NCBI RefSeq assembly: GCF_016463295.1
Contig: NZ_JAEMRO010000012.1
Location: 1-47,096 of the forward strand
Origin: Brevundimonas sp.
Lineage (GTDB): Bacteria > Pseudomonadota > Alphaproteobacteria > Caulobacterales > Caulobacteraceae
DNA length: 47,096 nucleotides
Reading direction: 5' to 3'
Program-made: the position numbers and the translations under genes
Part shown: piece by piece, positions 1-8,351 of the stretch
Layout: each line of letters begins with the position of its first letter
Numbering within the stretch: the stretch's first letter is position 1
Notes under the pieces: model-generated
Databases searched by the model: none
Seen by the model: only the letters and a program-made list of their open reading frames with translations
What the model was told of the DNA's origin: nothing

Positions 1-4
1 ATGA

Positions 5-148
5 GGAGAAGGTGGAGACCGCGACCCGAAGGGGAATTCGTTGTGGCTGCTGCCTTCCGGCCCTGACCAGATTGGCGAAACCTTCGCCCGCGATCTCCAT
101 CTCCAATATCGCGATTTCCGATGGTGGATGCAAGCGCCGCGCGGCTAA
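5..148 (+). pseudogene. possible C-terminal gene fragment at window edge
   Basis: The frame ending in TAA at 146-148 reads like real protein: it contains NSLWLLPSGPDQIGETFARD and later RDFRWWMQAPRG. It has an in-frame TGA at 2-4 and no good ATG before residue-like sequence begins; TTG at 53 is the only plausible start. The neighbouring frame (from position 3) begins EEKVETATRR and would join this frame if one extra G stood in the GGGG run near 89-92... more precisely in the AAGGGG at about 29-34. This may be the tail of an upstream gene with a frameshift or a sequence error, or a short unknown ORF. I do not recognise the family. Confidence 0.25.
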
Positions 149-157
149 AAGGTCCGC

Positions 158-1087
158 ATGCCCCTGACCGCGCTCAACACCTTCGCCGGCAATCCGCTCG
201 ATCGGGCGGGGGATCGGCGTAACGACCCGGACTGGCTGGTTGAGCAGGGCGCGCGCGACGACGCCCTGGCCCTGGTCTTGTGGGAGGGGCGGCCGCTGCT
301 GGAGGCGGGCGATGAACCACGGCTGGCCTGGCTGGCGCTGTCGCACGCCCGGGCCGTAGTGCCGGATAGGGAGCTCTTCCTGGGGCTGTGGAAGGACGCG
401 CCGGTCTTTGCCGTCGAGGTCGAGGGCTCGATCGATCCGACCCACGGGCCGCTGCAGGGGTTGGGGACCTTCCACGAGATGCGCGAGGCGGCGGGTCTGC
501 TCAGCGGGCCTGACGCGGCCATGGCGGGAACGGCCAAGAGCCTGTTCGACTGGCGCAGGCGTCATGGTTTCTGCGCCGCCTGCGGAACCGAAAGCGAGAA
601 CGCCTGCGGCGGCTGGAAGCGCGTCTGCCCGGCGTGTGGCACCGAGCATTTCCCGCGTGTCGATCCGGTGACCATCATGCTGCCCGTCTACCGCGGCGGT
701 GCCGAGCCGATCTGCCTGCTGGGCCGTCAGGCGGCCTGGCCCGAGGGGCGGATGTCGGCGCTCGCCGGGTTTCTGGAGCCCGGCGAAACCATCGAAGAGG
801 CCTGCGCCCGCGAGATCGAGGAGGAGGCGGGCCTGACCGTGACGGCGGTTCGCTACCACTCCAGTCAGCCTTGGCCGTTCCCGTCGCAGCTCATGATAGG
901 CCTGATCGCCGAGGTCGATTCGGACGACGCGCGTCCGGATCAGACGGAGCTGGAAGCGGTGGCCTGGCTGACGCGGTCAGAGGCCGCCGAGGTGCTGGCC
1001 GGGCGGCATCCCGCCATCAAGGCCCCGCCCCCCATCGCGATCGCGCGGACGCTGCTCCAGGCCTGGGTGGACGGGTTCGAGGTTTAG
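158..1087 (+). CDS. nudC: NAD(+) diphosphatase NudC (Nudix hydrolase)
   Basis: A 309-residue NudC-type enzyme. It hydrolyses NADH/NAD+ to NMN(H) and AMP, and family members also remove NAD caps from RNA; it acts in the cytoplasm. The zinc ribbon is visible as C139, C142, C157 and C160. The Nudix box spans 204-226 (G-x5-E-x7-REIEEEAGL), and the NudC-specific SQPWPFP motif follows at 236-242. The ATG at 158 is preceded by AAAAGG at good spacing. Its TAG stop (1085-1087) overlaps the TAA of convergent kdsB by two bases, so the pair is tail to tail with no room for a separate terminator. Identification is secure. Confidence 0.95.
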   Translation: MPLTALNTFAGNPLDRAGDRRNDPDWLVEQGARDDALALVLWEGRPLLEAGDEPRLAWLALSHARAVVPDRELFLGLWKDAPVFAVEVEGSIDPTHGPLQGLGTFHEMREAAGLLSGPDAAMAGTAKSLFDWRRRHGFCAACGTESENACGGWKRVCPACGTEHFPRVDPVTIMLPVYRGGAEPICLLGRQAAWPEGRMSALAGFLEPGETIEEACAREIEEEAGLTVTAVRYHSSQPWPFPSQLMIGLIAEVDSDDARPDQTELEAVAWLTRSEAAEVLAGRHPAIKAPPPIAIARTLLQAWVDGFEV

Positions 1088-1818
1088 ACCCTGCTGGCGG
1101 CGATCGCCCGCGCCGCCGCCAGATCATCCGGATTGTCCACCGACAGCGGAGCCTCCTCGATCACGCTGGCCCAGATCTGCAGGCCCATTTCCAGCGCCCT
1201 GAGCTGCTCTAGCTTTTCGCGCGTTTCCAGCGGCGAGGGCGGCGCGGCGCAGAAGCGCTCCAAGGCCTCGCGCCGATATCCGTACAGACCGATATGCCGC
1301 CAGACAGGCGCGTCGCCGTACAGGGTCGAGCGGGTGAAATACAGGGCGCGGCCATGATGGTGGCCCGGCGTCAGGGCGACGACGGCCTTGACCACATCCG
1401 GATTGCTGCGATCCGAAGCGTCAGCCTCCGGCGCGATCAGGGTGGCGATGTCGCAGGACGGCTCACCATGCAGCAGGGCGGCGCAGGCGGTGGCCAGACC
1501 GGGATCGGCGAAGGGCATGTCGCCTTGCAGGTTGATCACCGCGTCATGGGCACCGTCAGGATCGAGCACATTCAGGGCTGCGCGAATGCGGTCGGAGCCG
1601 CTGGGCAGGGCCGGATCGGTCAGGACGGCGGTGCCACCCGCGGCCTCGATCACGTCCACGATGGCCTGATCTCCGGCCGCCACGGCGACGGGCAGGCCGG
1701 ACAGCATGGCCTGCTCCCAGGCCCGCACGATCATGGACTTGCCCCCGATGTCGGCCAGAGGCTTGTCGGGCAGGCGGGTCGCCGACATGCGAGCGGGAAT
1801 CAATATCAGGGGATTCAT
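1084..1818 (-). CDS. kdsB: 3-deoxy-manno-octulosonate cytidylyltransferase (CMP-Kdo synthetase)
   Basis: A 244-residue enzyme that activates Kdo with CTP to give CMP-Kdo for lipopolysaccharide inner core synthesis in the cytoplasm. The N-terminus shows the nucleotide-binding LIPARMSATRLPDKPL, followed by INLQGDMPF (the family NxQGDEP region) and, near the end, GLYGYRREALERF and EKLEQLRALEMG. I choose the ATG at 1816-1818 because homologues start at MNPLILIPAR; the open frame extends 13 residues further upstream without family resemblance. The gene is divergent from the cytochrome gene at 1984 and convergent with nudC. In Escherichia coli-type order kdsB sits near lipid A genes; here it does not. 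Confidence 0.93.
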   Translation of the reverse strand: MNPLILIPARMSATRLPDKPLADIGGKSMIVRAWEQAMLSGLPVAVAAGDQAIVDVIEAAGGTAVLTDPALPSGSDRIRAALNVLDPDGAHDAVINLQGDMPFADPGLATACAALLHGEPSCDIATLIAPEADASDRSNPDVVKAVVALTPGHHHGRALYFTRSTLYGDAPVWRHIGLYGYRREALERFCAAPPSPLETREKLEQLRALEMGLQIWASVIEEAPLSVDNPDDLAAARAIAASRV

Positions 1819-1983
1819 CGGCCTGGCCCTCTGGTCTGCGCTATCGGGTCGCTTCAAAACCGGCTTTGCGCCCGTTGCGAAGGCGGCGCTAGCGTGTCAG
1901 AGACGGCCACGCAAGAATACGCCGGATCGCATGCGCCCTCCGGCCGTTGTCAGAACGTCTAAAAACAGGATGCGACCCCACGC

Positions 1984-2715
1984 ATGAGCGGCAATCTGGA
2001 GTGGAACAAGATCTTTGGTGCCGGTCTGGCGACCGCCCTGGTCATCATCGCGGTGCCGCAGATCGCGGGCGCGATCTATCATCAGGAAGCGCCCGAGAAG
2101 ATGGGCTATTTCGTCGATGCGCCGGAAGAGGTCGCGGGCGGAGCCGAAGAAGCCGAGCTGCCGCCGGATTGGGGTACCGTCCTGCCGACGGCCGATCTGG
2201 CCGCCGGTGAGGCCGCCTTCGCGCGCTGCCAGGCGTGTCACACGATCGCATCGGGCGGTGCTGACGGCATCGGTCCGAACCTGTGGGGCGTCTTGGGCGG
2301 CCCGGTCATGCACCGCGCAGGCTTCGCCTATTCCGATGCCATGGCCGCACACAAGGCCGAGGCCCCGACCTGGGGCTATGACGAGATGGATCAGTTCCTG
2401 ACCGCCCCGGCCCGCTATGTGCCTGGCACCAAGATGTCGTTTGCCGGTCTGCGCGATACCCCGACCCGTATCAATCTGATCGCCTATCTGCGCTCGCAGG
2501 GTTCCAGCCTGGGCATCCCGGCCCCCGATCCCTCGCGTCAGCCGGGTGCGGCGGTGCCAGCCGACGGCGCGGCCCCTGCCGAGGGCGAAGCGTCGCCGGC
2601 GACAGGCGCCGATGCCGCGACGGGCGCTCCCGTGACGGGCGCTGCTGCCCAGCCGACCACAGAGGCCACGCCTGCCGCACCGCCCGCCGCGACCAGCGAG
2701 CCTCCCGGCAACTGA
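1984..2715 (+). CDS. cycM: membrane-anchored c-type cytochrome, CycM/c552 type
   Basis: A 243-residue electron carrier. A single uncleaved N-terminal membrane segment (about residues 10-32) is followed by one cytochrome c domain with haem motif C82-QA-C85-H86 and axial Met151 in GTKMSFAGLRD. This matches alphaproteobacterial CycM, which carries electrons from the bc1 complex to terminal oxidase on the periplasmic face. The last 70 or so residues are an Ala/Pro/Thr-rich low-complexity tail. It is monocistronic: divergent from kdsB upstream, with a 13-bp hairpin directly after the stop. Family identity is firm; the specific CycM name is less so. Confidence 0.88.
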   Translation: MSGNLEWNKIFGAGLATALVIIAVPQIAGAIYHQEAPEKMGYFVDAPEEVAGGAEEAELPPDWGTVLPTADLAAGEAAFARCQACHTIASGGADGIGPNLWGVLGGPVMHRAGFAYSDAMAAHKAEAPTWGYDEMDQFLTAPARYVPGTKMSFAGLRDTPTRINLIAYLRSQGSSLGIPAPDPSRQPGAAVPADGAAPAEGEASPATGADAATGAPVTGAAAQPTTEATPAAPPAATSEPPGN

Positions 2716-2737
2716 GCCGGACAGCGTAGAAAGACAT

Positions 2738-2771
2738 GAGGCCGCCGGGCAGATCGCCCGGCGGCCTCTTT
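2738..2771. terminator. bidirectional intrinsic terminator between cytochrome and amt genes
   Basis: A perfect 13-bp stem: GAGGCCGCCGGGC (2738-2750), 5-nt loop, GCCCGGCGGCCTC (2756-2768), followed by TTT. On the other strand the stem is followed by a T-rich stretch as well. It lies between the convergent stops of the cytochrome gene (2715) and amt (2774), so it can serve both. Confidence 0.85.
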
Positions 2772-2773
2772 CG

Positions 2774-4090
2774 TTATGGGTGGATGCTTTCGCCGTGCTG
2801 GGTGTAGTCCAGCCCCTCGATCTCGTCCTCGCGGCTGACGCGCAGGCCGGTCGTGAACTTGCAGATCATCAGGATGATCCAGGTGCCGATGCCGCTCCAG
2901 GCGATGACGGCAACCAGGCCGATGGCCTGATTGAGGATGTTGGCCCCTTCGCCGACTGGGTTGATCGCGGCCGAGGCGAAGACGCCGGTCAGCAGGGCCC
3001 CGACGATGCCGCCGACGCCATGCACACCGAAGGCATCCAGGCTGTCGTCATATTTCAGCGCCCGCTTCAGCCAGACCGCACCGGCATAGCAGGCCGGGCC
3101 CGACAGGATGCCGATCAGGAAGGCGCCCTTGGGATCGACGAATCCTGCCGCCGGCGTGATGCCGACCAGGCCCGCCACGATGCCGGACAGCATGCCGAGC
3201 AGGGTGGGACGCTTGTGGTCGAACCATTCGATCGCGGTCCACCCGATGGCCGCCGCCGCCGCCGCCAGTAGGGTGTTGAAGGCCGCCACCGCCGCGATCC
3301 CGTCCGCCGCCCAGGCCGAGCCGCCATTGAAACCAAGCCAGCCGACCAGCAGCAGGCCTGTGCCGATGGCGGTAAAGGCCAGATTATGCGGAGCCATATT
3401 GTCCCGCCCGAACCCTTGGCGCGGCCCCAGCACCAGGGCGCAGACCAGCCCCGCGATGCCCGCATTGACGTGCACCACCGCTCCGCCCGCGAAATCCAGC
3501 ACGCCCAACGACCCCATCCAGCCGCCGCCCCAGACCTGGTGACAGATCGGCGCATAGACGATCAGGTGCCACAGCACGAAGAACAGGATGGTCGCCGAAA
3601 ACTTCATCCGCTCGGCAAAGGCCCCGGCGATCAGGGCCGGGGTGATAATGGCGAACGTCAGCTGATAGGCAATCCAGAGAAACTCCGGCAGGCCAGGGGC
3701 GAGGCTGTGCGCCGTGCCGGTGCCGACACCGTTCAGCAGCACCGCCTGAAAGCCGCCGACAAAACCGTTGGTCGCTTCCGGCCCCGTACCGAACGAGAGG
3801 CTGTAGCCGACAGCGAACCAGAGCACCGTCACGATGGCCAGGGCGGCCGTGGACTGGGCGATGGTGGAGATGACGTTCTTGCGCCGCACCATGCCGCCGT
3901 AGAACAGAGCCAGCCCCGGCAGAGTCATCAGAAGGACTAGTGCCGTCGAGGTCAGGATCCACGCCGACGACGCCTCGTTCAGTACGAGCGGGGCCTGGTG
4001 GTTCAGCAGGGGCGCGGCCACGGCAGGCGAGGCGAAGGCCGCAGTTCCAACGAGAGCCAGACAAAGGGTGCGAGGATTGATGATCGGCAT
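2774..4090 (-). CDS. amtB: ammonium transporter, Amt family
   Basis: A 438-residue inner-membrane ammonium/ammonia channel. An N-terminal signal peptide (cleavage after about AVAA, residue 26) precedes about eleven membrane helices, as usual for bacterial Amt. The pore twin histidines are present as H207 (VHVNAGIAG) and H357 (GVHGVGG). The usual phenyl and Trp motifs, including QVWGGGWMG, are recognisable. Amt trimers are usually gated by a PII protein (GlnK); no glnK lies next to it here. The gene is divergent from the M16 protease across a 311-bp gap and ends in a shared terminator. Nitrogen control is expected from the family, but I find no convincing NtrC or sigma-54 site. Confidence 0.93.
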   Translation of the reverse strand: MPIINPRTLCLALVGTAAFASPAVAAPLLNHQAPLVLNEASSAWILTSTALVLLMTLPGLALFYGGMVRRKNVISTIAQSTAALAIVTVLWFAVGYSLSFGTGPEATNGFVGGFQAVLLNGVGTGTAHSLAPGLPEFLWIAYQLTFAIITPALIAGAFAERMKFSATILFFVLWHLIVYAPICHQVWGGGWMGSLGVLDFAGGAVVHVNAGIAGLVCALVLGPRQGFGRDNMAPHNLAFTAIGTGLLLVGWLGFNGGSAWAADGIAAVAAFNTLLAAAAAAIGWTAIEWFDHKRPTLLGMLSGIVAGLVGITPAAGFVDPKGAFLIGILSGPACYAGAVWLKRALKYDDSLDAFGVHGVGGIVGALLTGVFASAAINPVGEGANILNQAIGLVAVIAWSGIGTWIILMICKFTTGLRVSREDEIEGLDYTQHGESIHP

Positions 4091-4401
4091 GCGCGTGTCC
4101 GGACGGTTTGGAGCGACGTGGATGCGCCCCGAACCGCGTTCGTGGCCGCGGGTAAGGATAGGAGCCTATCGCAGCGCAACAGGCAAATCATTTCGTGTGC
4201 GGCGCAATAATCTGTGCGCGATTGCAATAGAGCCGTCCGCCTGCGCTATTGGCGCATGATCGCACCTGATGGGTTCGCGGCTGCGTGAGCGTGGTCGGCG
4301 ACATTACGAAACTGCAACAATTACAGTCTTGCGCGGACGGTCGTCGCGGTTACCACTTCCGCACCGCGTTCTTTCAGATCGGGCCACAGGGGATCATTTT
4401 C
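4091..4401. other. 311-bp divergent intergenic region (amt / M16 protease)
   Basis: No gene is supported here. Weak dyads are visible: GCGC at 4202-4205 with GCGC at 4216-4219, and TGCGC (4242-4246) with GCGCA (4252-4256). These could be operators for either gene but match no site I can name. The reading frame of the protease stays open back to 4285, but that stretch does not look like a signal peptide. Confidence 0.4.
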
Positions 4402-7212
4402 ATGCGCAAAACCCATCGTTTCACCTTGCTGGGCGGCGTCGCTGCCGGCGTCATCCTGGCGGCCGGCGCCGTTTCGGCTCAGACCCTGCCCGCCAGCGCC
4501 GCCGTCGCCGCGCCTCAGTCGCGTGGCCAACTGGCCCCTCTGCCCGATGTGGACATTCCCTACACCCGCTATGTGCTGGACAACGGCCTGACCCTGATCG
4601 TGCACGAGGACCGCAAGGCCCCGATCGTGGCGGTCAACATCTGGTACCACGTCGGTTCGGCGCTGGAGCCCGAGGGCCGCTCCGGCTTCGCCCACCTGTT
4701 CGAACACCTGATGTTCAATGGGTCGGAAAACTTCAACACCGACTTCTTCAAGGGCACGGAGCTGTTGGGCGCGACCGATCAGAACGGCACCACCAACACC
4801 GACCGCACCAACTATTTCCAGAACGTGCCGACGACGGCGCTGGACTCCTTGCTCTGGCTGGAAAGCGACCGGATGGGCCATCTGCTGGGCGCCATCGACC
4901 AGGCGCGTCTGGATGAGCAGCGCGGCGTGGTCCAGAACGAGAAGCGTCAGGGTGAGAACCAGCCCTATGGCCGCGTCTTCAACGCCATCACCGACGCCAC
5001 CTGGCCCGACGAGCACCCCTATGGCCACACGGTCATCGGCTCGATGGACGATCTGAACGCCGCCGATCTGCCCACCGTGCAGCAGTGGTTCCGCGACTAC
5101 TACGGTGCCGCCAATGCCGTGATCGTCCTGGCGGGCGACATCAGCCCCGAAGAGGCCAAGGCGAAGGTCGAACGCTATTTCGGCGACATCCCATCTGGTC
5201 CGCCCGTCACCCAGCCCCGCCGCATGATCGTGCCGATGGTCGGCGAGCAGCGCGAGGTCATGTTCGACCGCGTTGGCCAGCCGCGCCTGTACAAGGTCTG
5301 GAACACCACGCCGGTGGGTGACGCCGACAGCGACTATCTGAGCATGCTGGGCGACGTCCTGTCCTCGGGCCGCTCCTCGCGTCTGTACAAGCGTCTGGTC
5401 ATCGACGAGCAACTGGCTACCAACGTCTCGGCCAGCCAAGGCAGCCGTCAGATCGCCGGTCAGTTCCTCGTCGTCGCCACGGCCAAGGCCGGTGGCGACC
5501 TTGAACGGATCGAGGCCATCATCGACGAGGAAATGGCCCGCCTGCTGCGCGATGGTCCGACCGCTGAGGAGCTGGAGCGTGTCCGCACCCAGACGGCCGC
5601 CGGCTATATTCGCGGTCTGGAGCGGATCGGTGGATTCGGCGGCAAGTCCGACCGTCTGGCCGCCTCGCAGGTCTTTCTCGGCGACCCCGGGGCCTGGCGC
5701 GAAAGCTATCAGCGCGTGGTCGCCGCACGACCCGCCAATCTGACCGAGGCCGGCCAGCGCTGGCTGACCGACGGCAGCTATTCGCTGGAGGTCCAGCCCT
5801 TCCCCGACTTCACAACGGCCCAAACGGGCGTAGACCGCTCCGCCGGCGTGCCGCCTGCACCGCCCGCGCCTGCCGCCGTCTTCCCGACGGTCGAGCGGGC
5901 CCAGCTGTCCAACGGTCTGAAGATCATGTTCGTGCGCCGCGACAGCGTGCCGACGGTGACCATGAATCTGGTCCTCGACGCCGGGGCCGTGGTCGATACG
6001 GACGCTCAGGCCGGTCTGGCCCAGCTGACGCCGCAGGTCATGACCAACGGCACCGATGACCTGACGGCCATCGAGATCAGCGACCGGCTGCAGCTGCTGG
6101 GCGCGACCCTGGGGGCCGGATCGGGCACCAATGCCACGACAGTGTCGATGACGGCCCTGTCCTCGCGTCTGGACCCGTCGCTGGACCTCTATGCCGACGT
6201 CATCCTGAACCCGGCCTTCCGTCAGGAGGACTTCCAGCGCTCCAAGGTCATGCAGGTCGCCGGCATCCAGCAGGCGAACCGCAACCCCGGCGCCATCGCC
6301 TCGCGCATCCTGTCGCAACAGCTTCAGGGGCCGGGCAGCCCCTATGGTCGTCCCGCCTCGGGTACGGAGGCGACGGTCAACACTCTGACCCCCGCCGATG
6401 CCGAGGCCTGGCACAGCACCTGGGTCCGTCCTGACAATGCCACCCTGGTGGTCGTCGGCGACACGACCCTGGCCGAGCTGACGCCCAAGCTGGAGCGGGC
6501 CTTCGCCGACTGGCGCGCGCCCTCCACGCCGATGCCCGCCAAGCCGGGACCGGCCGATGCGCCCGAGCCGGGCCAGCCACGCATCCTCATCGTGGACCGC
6601 GCCGGCCCGCAATCGACGATCCTGGGCGGCCGCATCGTTCCGGCCTTCGATGCCGCGACCGAACCGGCCATCGAGACGATGAACACGGCGCTGGGCGGCT
6701 CCTTCACCAGCCGGATCAATATGAACCTGCGTGAAGACAAGGGCTGGTCCTATGGGGCGGGCGGCGGCGTGCCCTATGCCCGCGGCGAGCGCATCTATTC
6801 CGTCAGCGCGGGCGTCCAGTCCGACAAGACGGCCGAGAGCCTGGCCGAACTGCGTCGCGAACTGACCGAGGTCGTGGGGTCGCGTCCGCTCACCGACGCG
6901 GAAATCTCGGCGGCCCGCTCAAACATGGTTCAGGGCATGGCCGGCAACTGGGAAACCAATGCCGCCATCGCCGGCGAGCTTCAGAGCATGGTCGTCTGGG
7001 GCGTGCCGGAAAACTACTACGAAACCTACGGCCAGCGGGTCGGGTCGATGACGGCGGCCGAGGCAGCCCGGGCAGCTCAAGGCATCGTCGGCGACGGCCC
7101 CGATCTGTGGGTCGTGGTCGGCGACAGGGCGACGATTGAGCCCAAGATCCGTGCCCTCGGTTTTGCCGACGTTCAGGTGGTAACGCCGGAAGGTGTGCCG
7201 GTCACCCAGTGA
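4402..7212 (+). CDS. periplasmic zinc protease, M16 family, duplicated-unit form
   Basis: A 936-residue insulinase/pitrilysin-like peptidase. The start at ATG 4402 is chosen because it follows AGGGGA and begins a clear signal peptide (MRKTHRFTLLGGVAAGVI, cleaving near AVSAQ). The first M16 unit carries the inverted zinc motif H98-LF-E101-H102 with a downstream glutamate in the DEQRGVVQNEKRQ region. The second half (from about residue 500) repeats the M16 fold without a zinc motif, the usual active/inactive pairing. Such proteins degrade peptides in the periplasm or outer envelope. It stands alone, with its own terminator. Family is firm, substrate unknown. Confidence 0.92.
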   Translation: MRKTHRFTLLGGVAAGVILAAGAVSAQTLPASAAVAAPQSRGQLAPLPDVDIPYTRYVLDNGLTLIVHEDRKAPIVAVNIWYHVGSALEPEGRSGFAHLFEHLMFNGSENFNTDFFKGTELLGATDQNGTTNTDRTNYFQNVPTTALDSLLWLESDRMGHLLGAIDQARLDEQRGVVQNEKRQGENQPYGRVFNAITDATWPDEHPYGHTVIGSMDDLNAADLPTVQQWFRDYYGAANAVIVLAGDISPEEAKAKVERYFGDIPSGPPVTQPRRMIVPMVGEQREVMFDRVGQPRLYKVWNTTPVGDADSDYLSMLGDVLSSGRSSRLYKRLVIDEQLATNVSASQGSRQIAGQFLVVATAKAGGDLERIEAIIDEEMARLLRDGPTAEELERVRTQTAAGYIRGLERIGGFGGKSDRLAASQVFLGDPGAWRESYQRVVAARPANLTEAGQRWLTDGSYSLEVQPFPDFTTAQTGVDRSAGVPPAPPAPAAVFPTVERAQLSNGLKIMFVRRDSVPTVTMNLVLDAGAVVDTDAQAGLAQLTPQVMTNGTDDLTAIEISDRLQLLGATLGAGSGTNATTVSMTALSSRLDPSLDLYADVILNPAFRQEDFQRSKVMQVAGIQQANRNPGAIASRILSQQLQGPGSPYGRPASGTEATVNTLTPADAEAWHSTWVRPDNATLVVVGDTTLAELTPKLERAFADWRAPSTPMPAKPGPADAPEPGQPRILIVDRAGPQSTILGGRIVPAFDAATEPAIETMNTALGGSFTSRINMNLREDKGWSYGAGGGVPYARGERIYSVSAGVQSDKTAESLAELRRELTEVVGSRPLTDAEISAARSNMVQGMAGNWETNAAIAGELQSMVVWGVPENYYETYGQRVGSMTAAEAARAAQGIVGDGPDLWVVVGDRATIEPKIRALGFADVQVVTPEGVPVTQ

Positions 7213-7238
7213 CCGGTCTGTCGATGTGAAGGCTAACG

Positions 7239-7272
7239 GGGCGGTGTCGGCGACGGCACCGCCCTCTTTATT
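7239..7272 (+). terminator. intrinsic terminator after M16 protease gene
   Basis: Stem GGGCGGTG (7239-7246) pairs with CACCGCCC (7257-7264), followed by TCTTTATT. It begins 26 bases after the protease stop and lies before the convergent epimerase gene. Confidence 0.75.
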
Positions 7273-7276
7273 GGCC

Positions 7277-8299
7277 TCAGACGCCGTAGAAGTCGCGGTA
7301 CCAGTCCACGAAGCGGCCGACCCCGACCTCGATGGGCGTGGAAGGCGCATAGCCCAGGGTGGCGCGCGTCTCGGTCACATCGGCCTCGGTACGGCTGACG
7401 TCGCCGTCCTGGACCGGCATCAGGTTCAGTGTCGCCTTCACACCCAGTGCCTCTTCCAGCACCGCGATATAGCGCATCAGCGGCTCACGCCGCCCGGCCC
7501 CCAGATTCAGGACGCGCCAGGGTGCGACTCCGGAGGTCGAGGGGTTGGGGCTTTCGGCCTGCCAATCGGGATCGACCGCCGCAGGACGATCCAACGCCGC
7601 GATCACGCCCGCGACGATGTCGTCCACATAGGTGAAGTCGCGCTCCATCTGGCCGTGGCCATAGACGTCGATAGGCTGGCCCTCGAGCATGGCCTTGGTG
7701 AACTTGAATAGGGCCATGTCCGGGCGTCCCCACGGCCCATAGACCGTGAAGAAGCGCAGGGCCGTCGAGGCAAAGCCGAACAGGTGGGAATAGCTGTGCG
7801 CCATCGCCTCATTGGCGATCTTGGTCGCGGCATAGACGGTCAGGGGGTGGGCCACGCCCTGACGCACCGAAAAGGGCAGGGTCCCGTTGGCCCCGAAGGC
7901 CGAACTGGTCGAGGCATAGACCAGATGCTCGGCGCCGACCGCCCTGGCACCTTCCAAGATGGTCAGGAAGCCGACGACGTTGGAATCGACATAGCTTTCG
8001 GGGTTCTCGAGGCTGTAACGCACGCCCGCCTGGGCCCCCAAGTGGACGATTCGACGCGGCGTGTATTCTGCAAACAGGGCAGCCACGCCCTCGCGATCAG
8101 CCAGATCGAGAGTGTGATGACGATAGCCGGGAAGGGCCTGCAACCTCACCAGCCGTGCCTGTTTCAGCGCCGGATCGTAATAGGCATTCAGGTTGTCCAC
8201 CCCGATCACCTGCTCGCCACGCGCCAGCAACTGCCGCGCGGTATGAAAGCCGATGAAGCCGGCGGAGCCGGTGACGAGGACGGGGCCTTTGGCGCTCAT
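7277..8299 (-). CDS. NAD-dependent epimerase, UDP-glucuronate 4-epimerase type
   Basis: A 340-residue extended SDR. The NAD-binding GSAGFIG lies at residues 11-17, and the region GVDNLNAYYDPALKQARL is typical of CapI/LpsL UDP-glucuronate 4-epimerases, which make UDP-galacturonate for acidic polysaccharides. The catalytic YxxxK is present as YAATK. The segment usually written SSxVYGxN reads SSAFGAN, with Phe in place of Tyr. The ATG at 8299 is chosen over an upstream in-frame start because it begins MSAKGPVLVTG. The gene lies 52 bases downstream of the O-antigen ligase-like gene, in the same direction, which fits a role in supplying a uronic acid to that polysaccharide. Confidence 0.85.
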   Translation of the reverse strand: MSAKGPVLVTGSAGFIGFHTARQLLARGEQVIGVDNLNAYYDPALKQARLVRLQALPGYRHHTLDLADREGVAALFAEYTPRRIVHLGAQAGVRYSLENPESYVDSNVVGFLTILEGARAVGAEHLVYASTSSAFGANGTLPFSVRQGVAHPLTVYAATKIANEAMAHSYSHLFGFASTALRFFTVYGPWGRPDMALFKFTKAMLEGQPIDVYGHGQMERDFTYVDDIVAGVIAALDRPAAVDPDWQAESPNPSTSGVAPWRVLNLGAGRREPLMRYIAVLEEALGVKATLNLMPVQDGDVSRTEADVTETRATLGYAPSTPIEVGVGRFVDWYRDFYGV

Positions 8300-8351
8300 G
8301 GTCCAGCGATAGCGCCGACGGTCGGGGACCGCCACACCCGAATCAAACGCC

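Noticed and set aside
4091..4401. NtrC or sigma-54 site controlling amt
   Set aside because: No TGGCAC-N5-TTGC match was found; only short GC-rich dyads are visible.
4321..6612. 763-residue open frame antisense to the M16 protease
   Set aside because: It is a high-GC shadow frame: Gly/Arg/His-rich composition with no domain, opposite a well supported gene.
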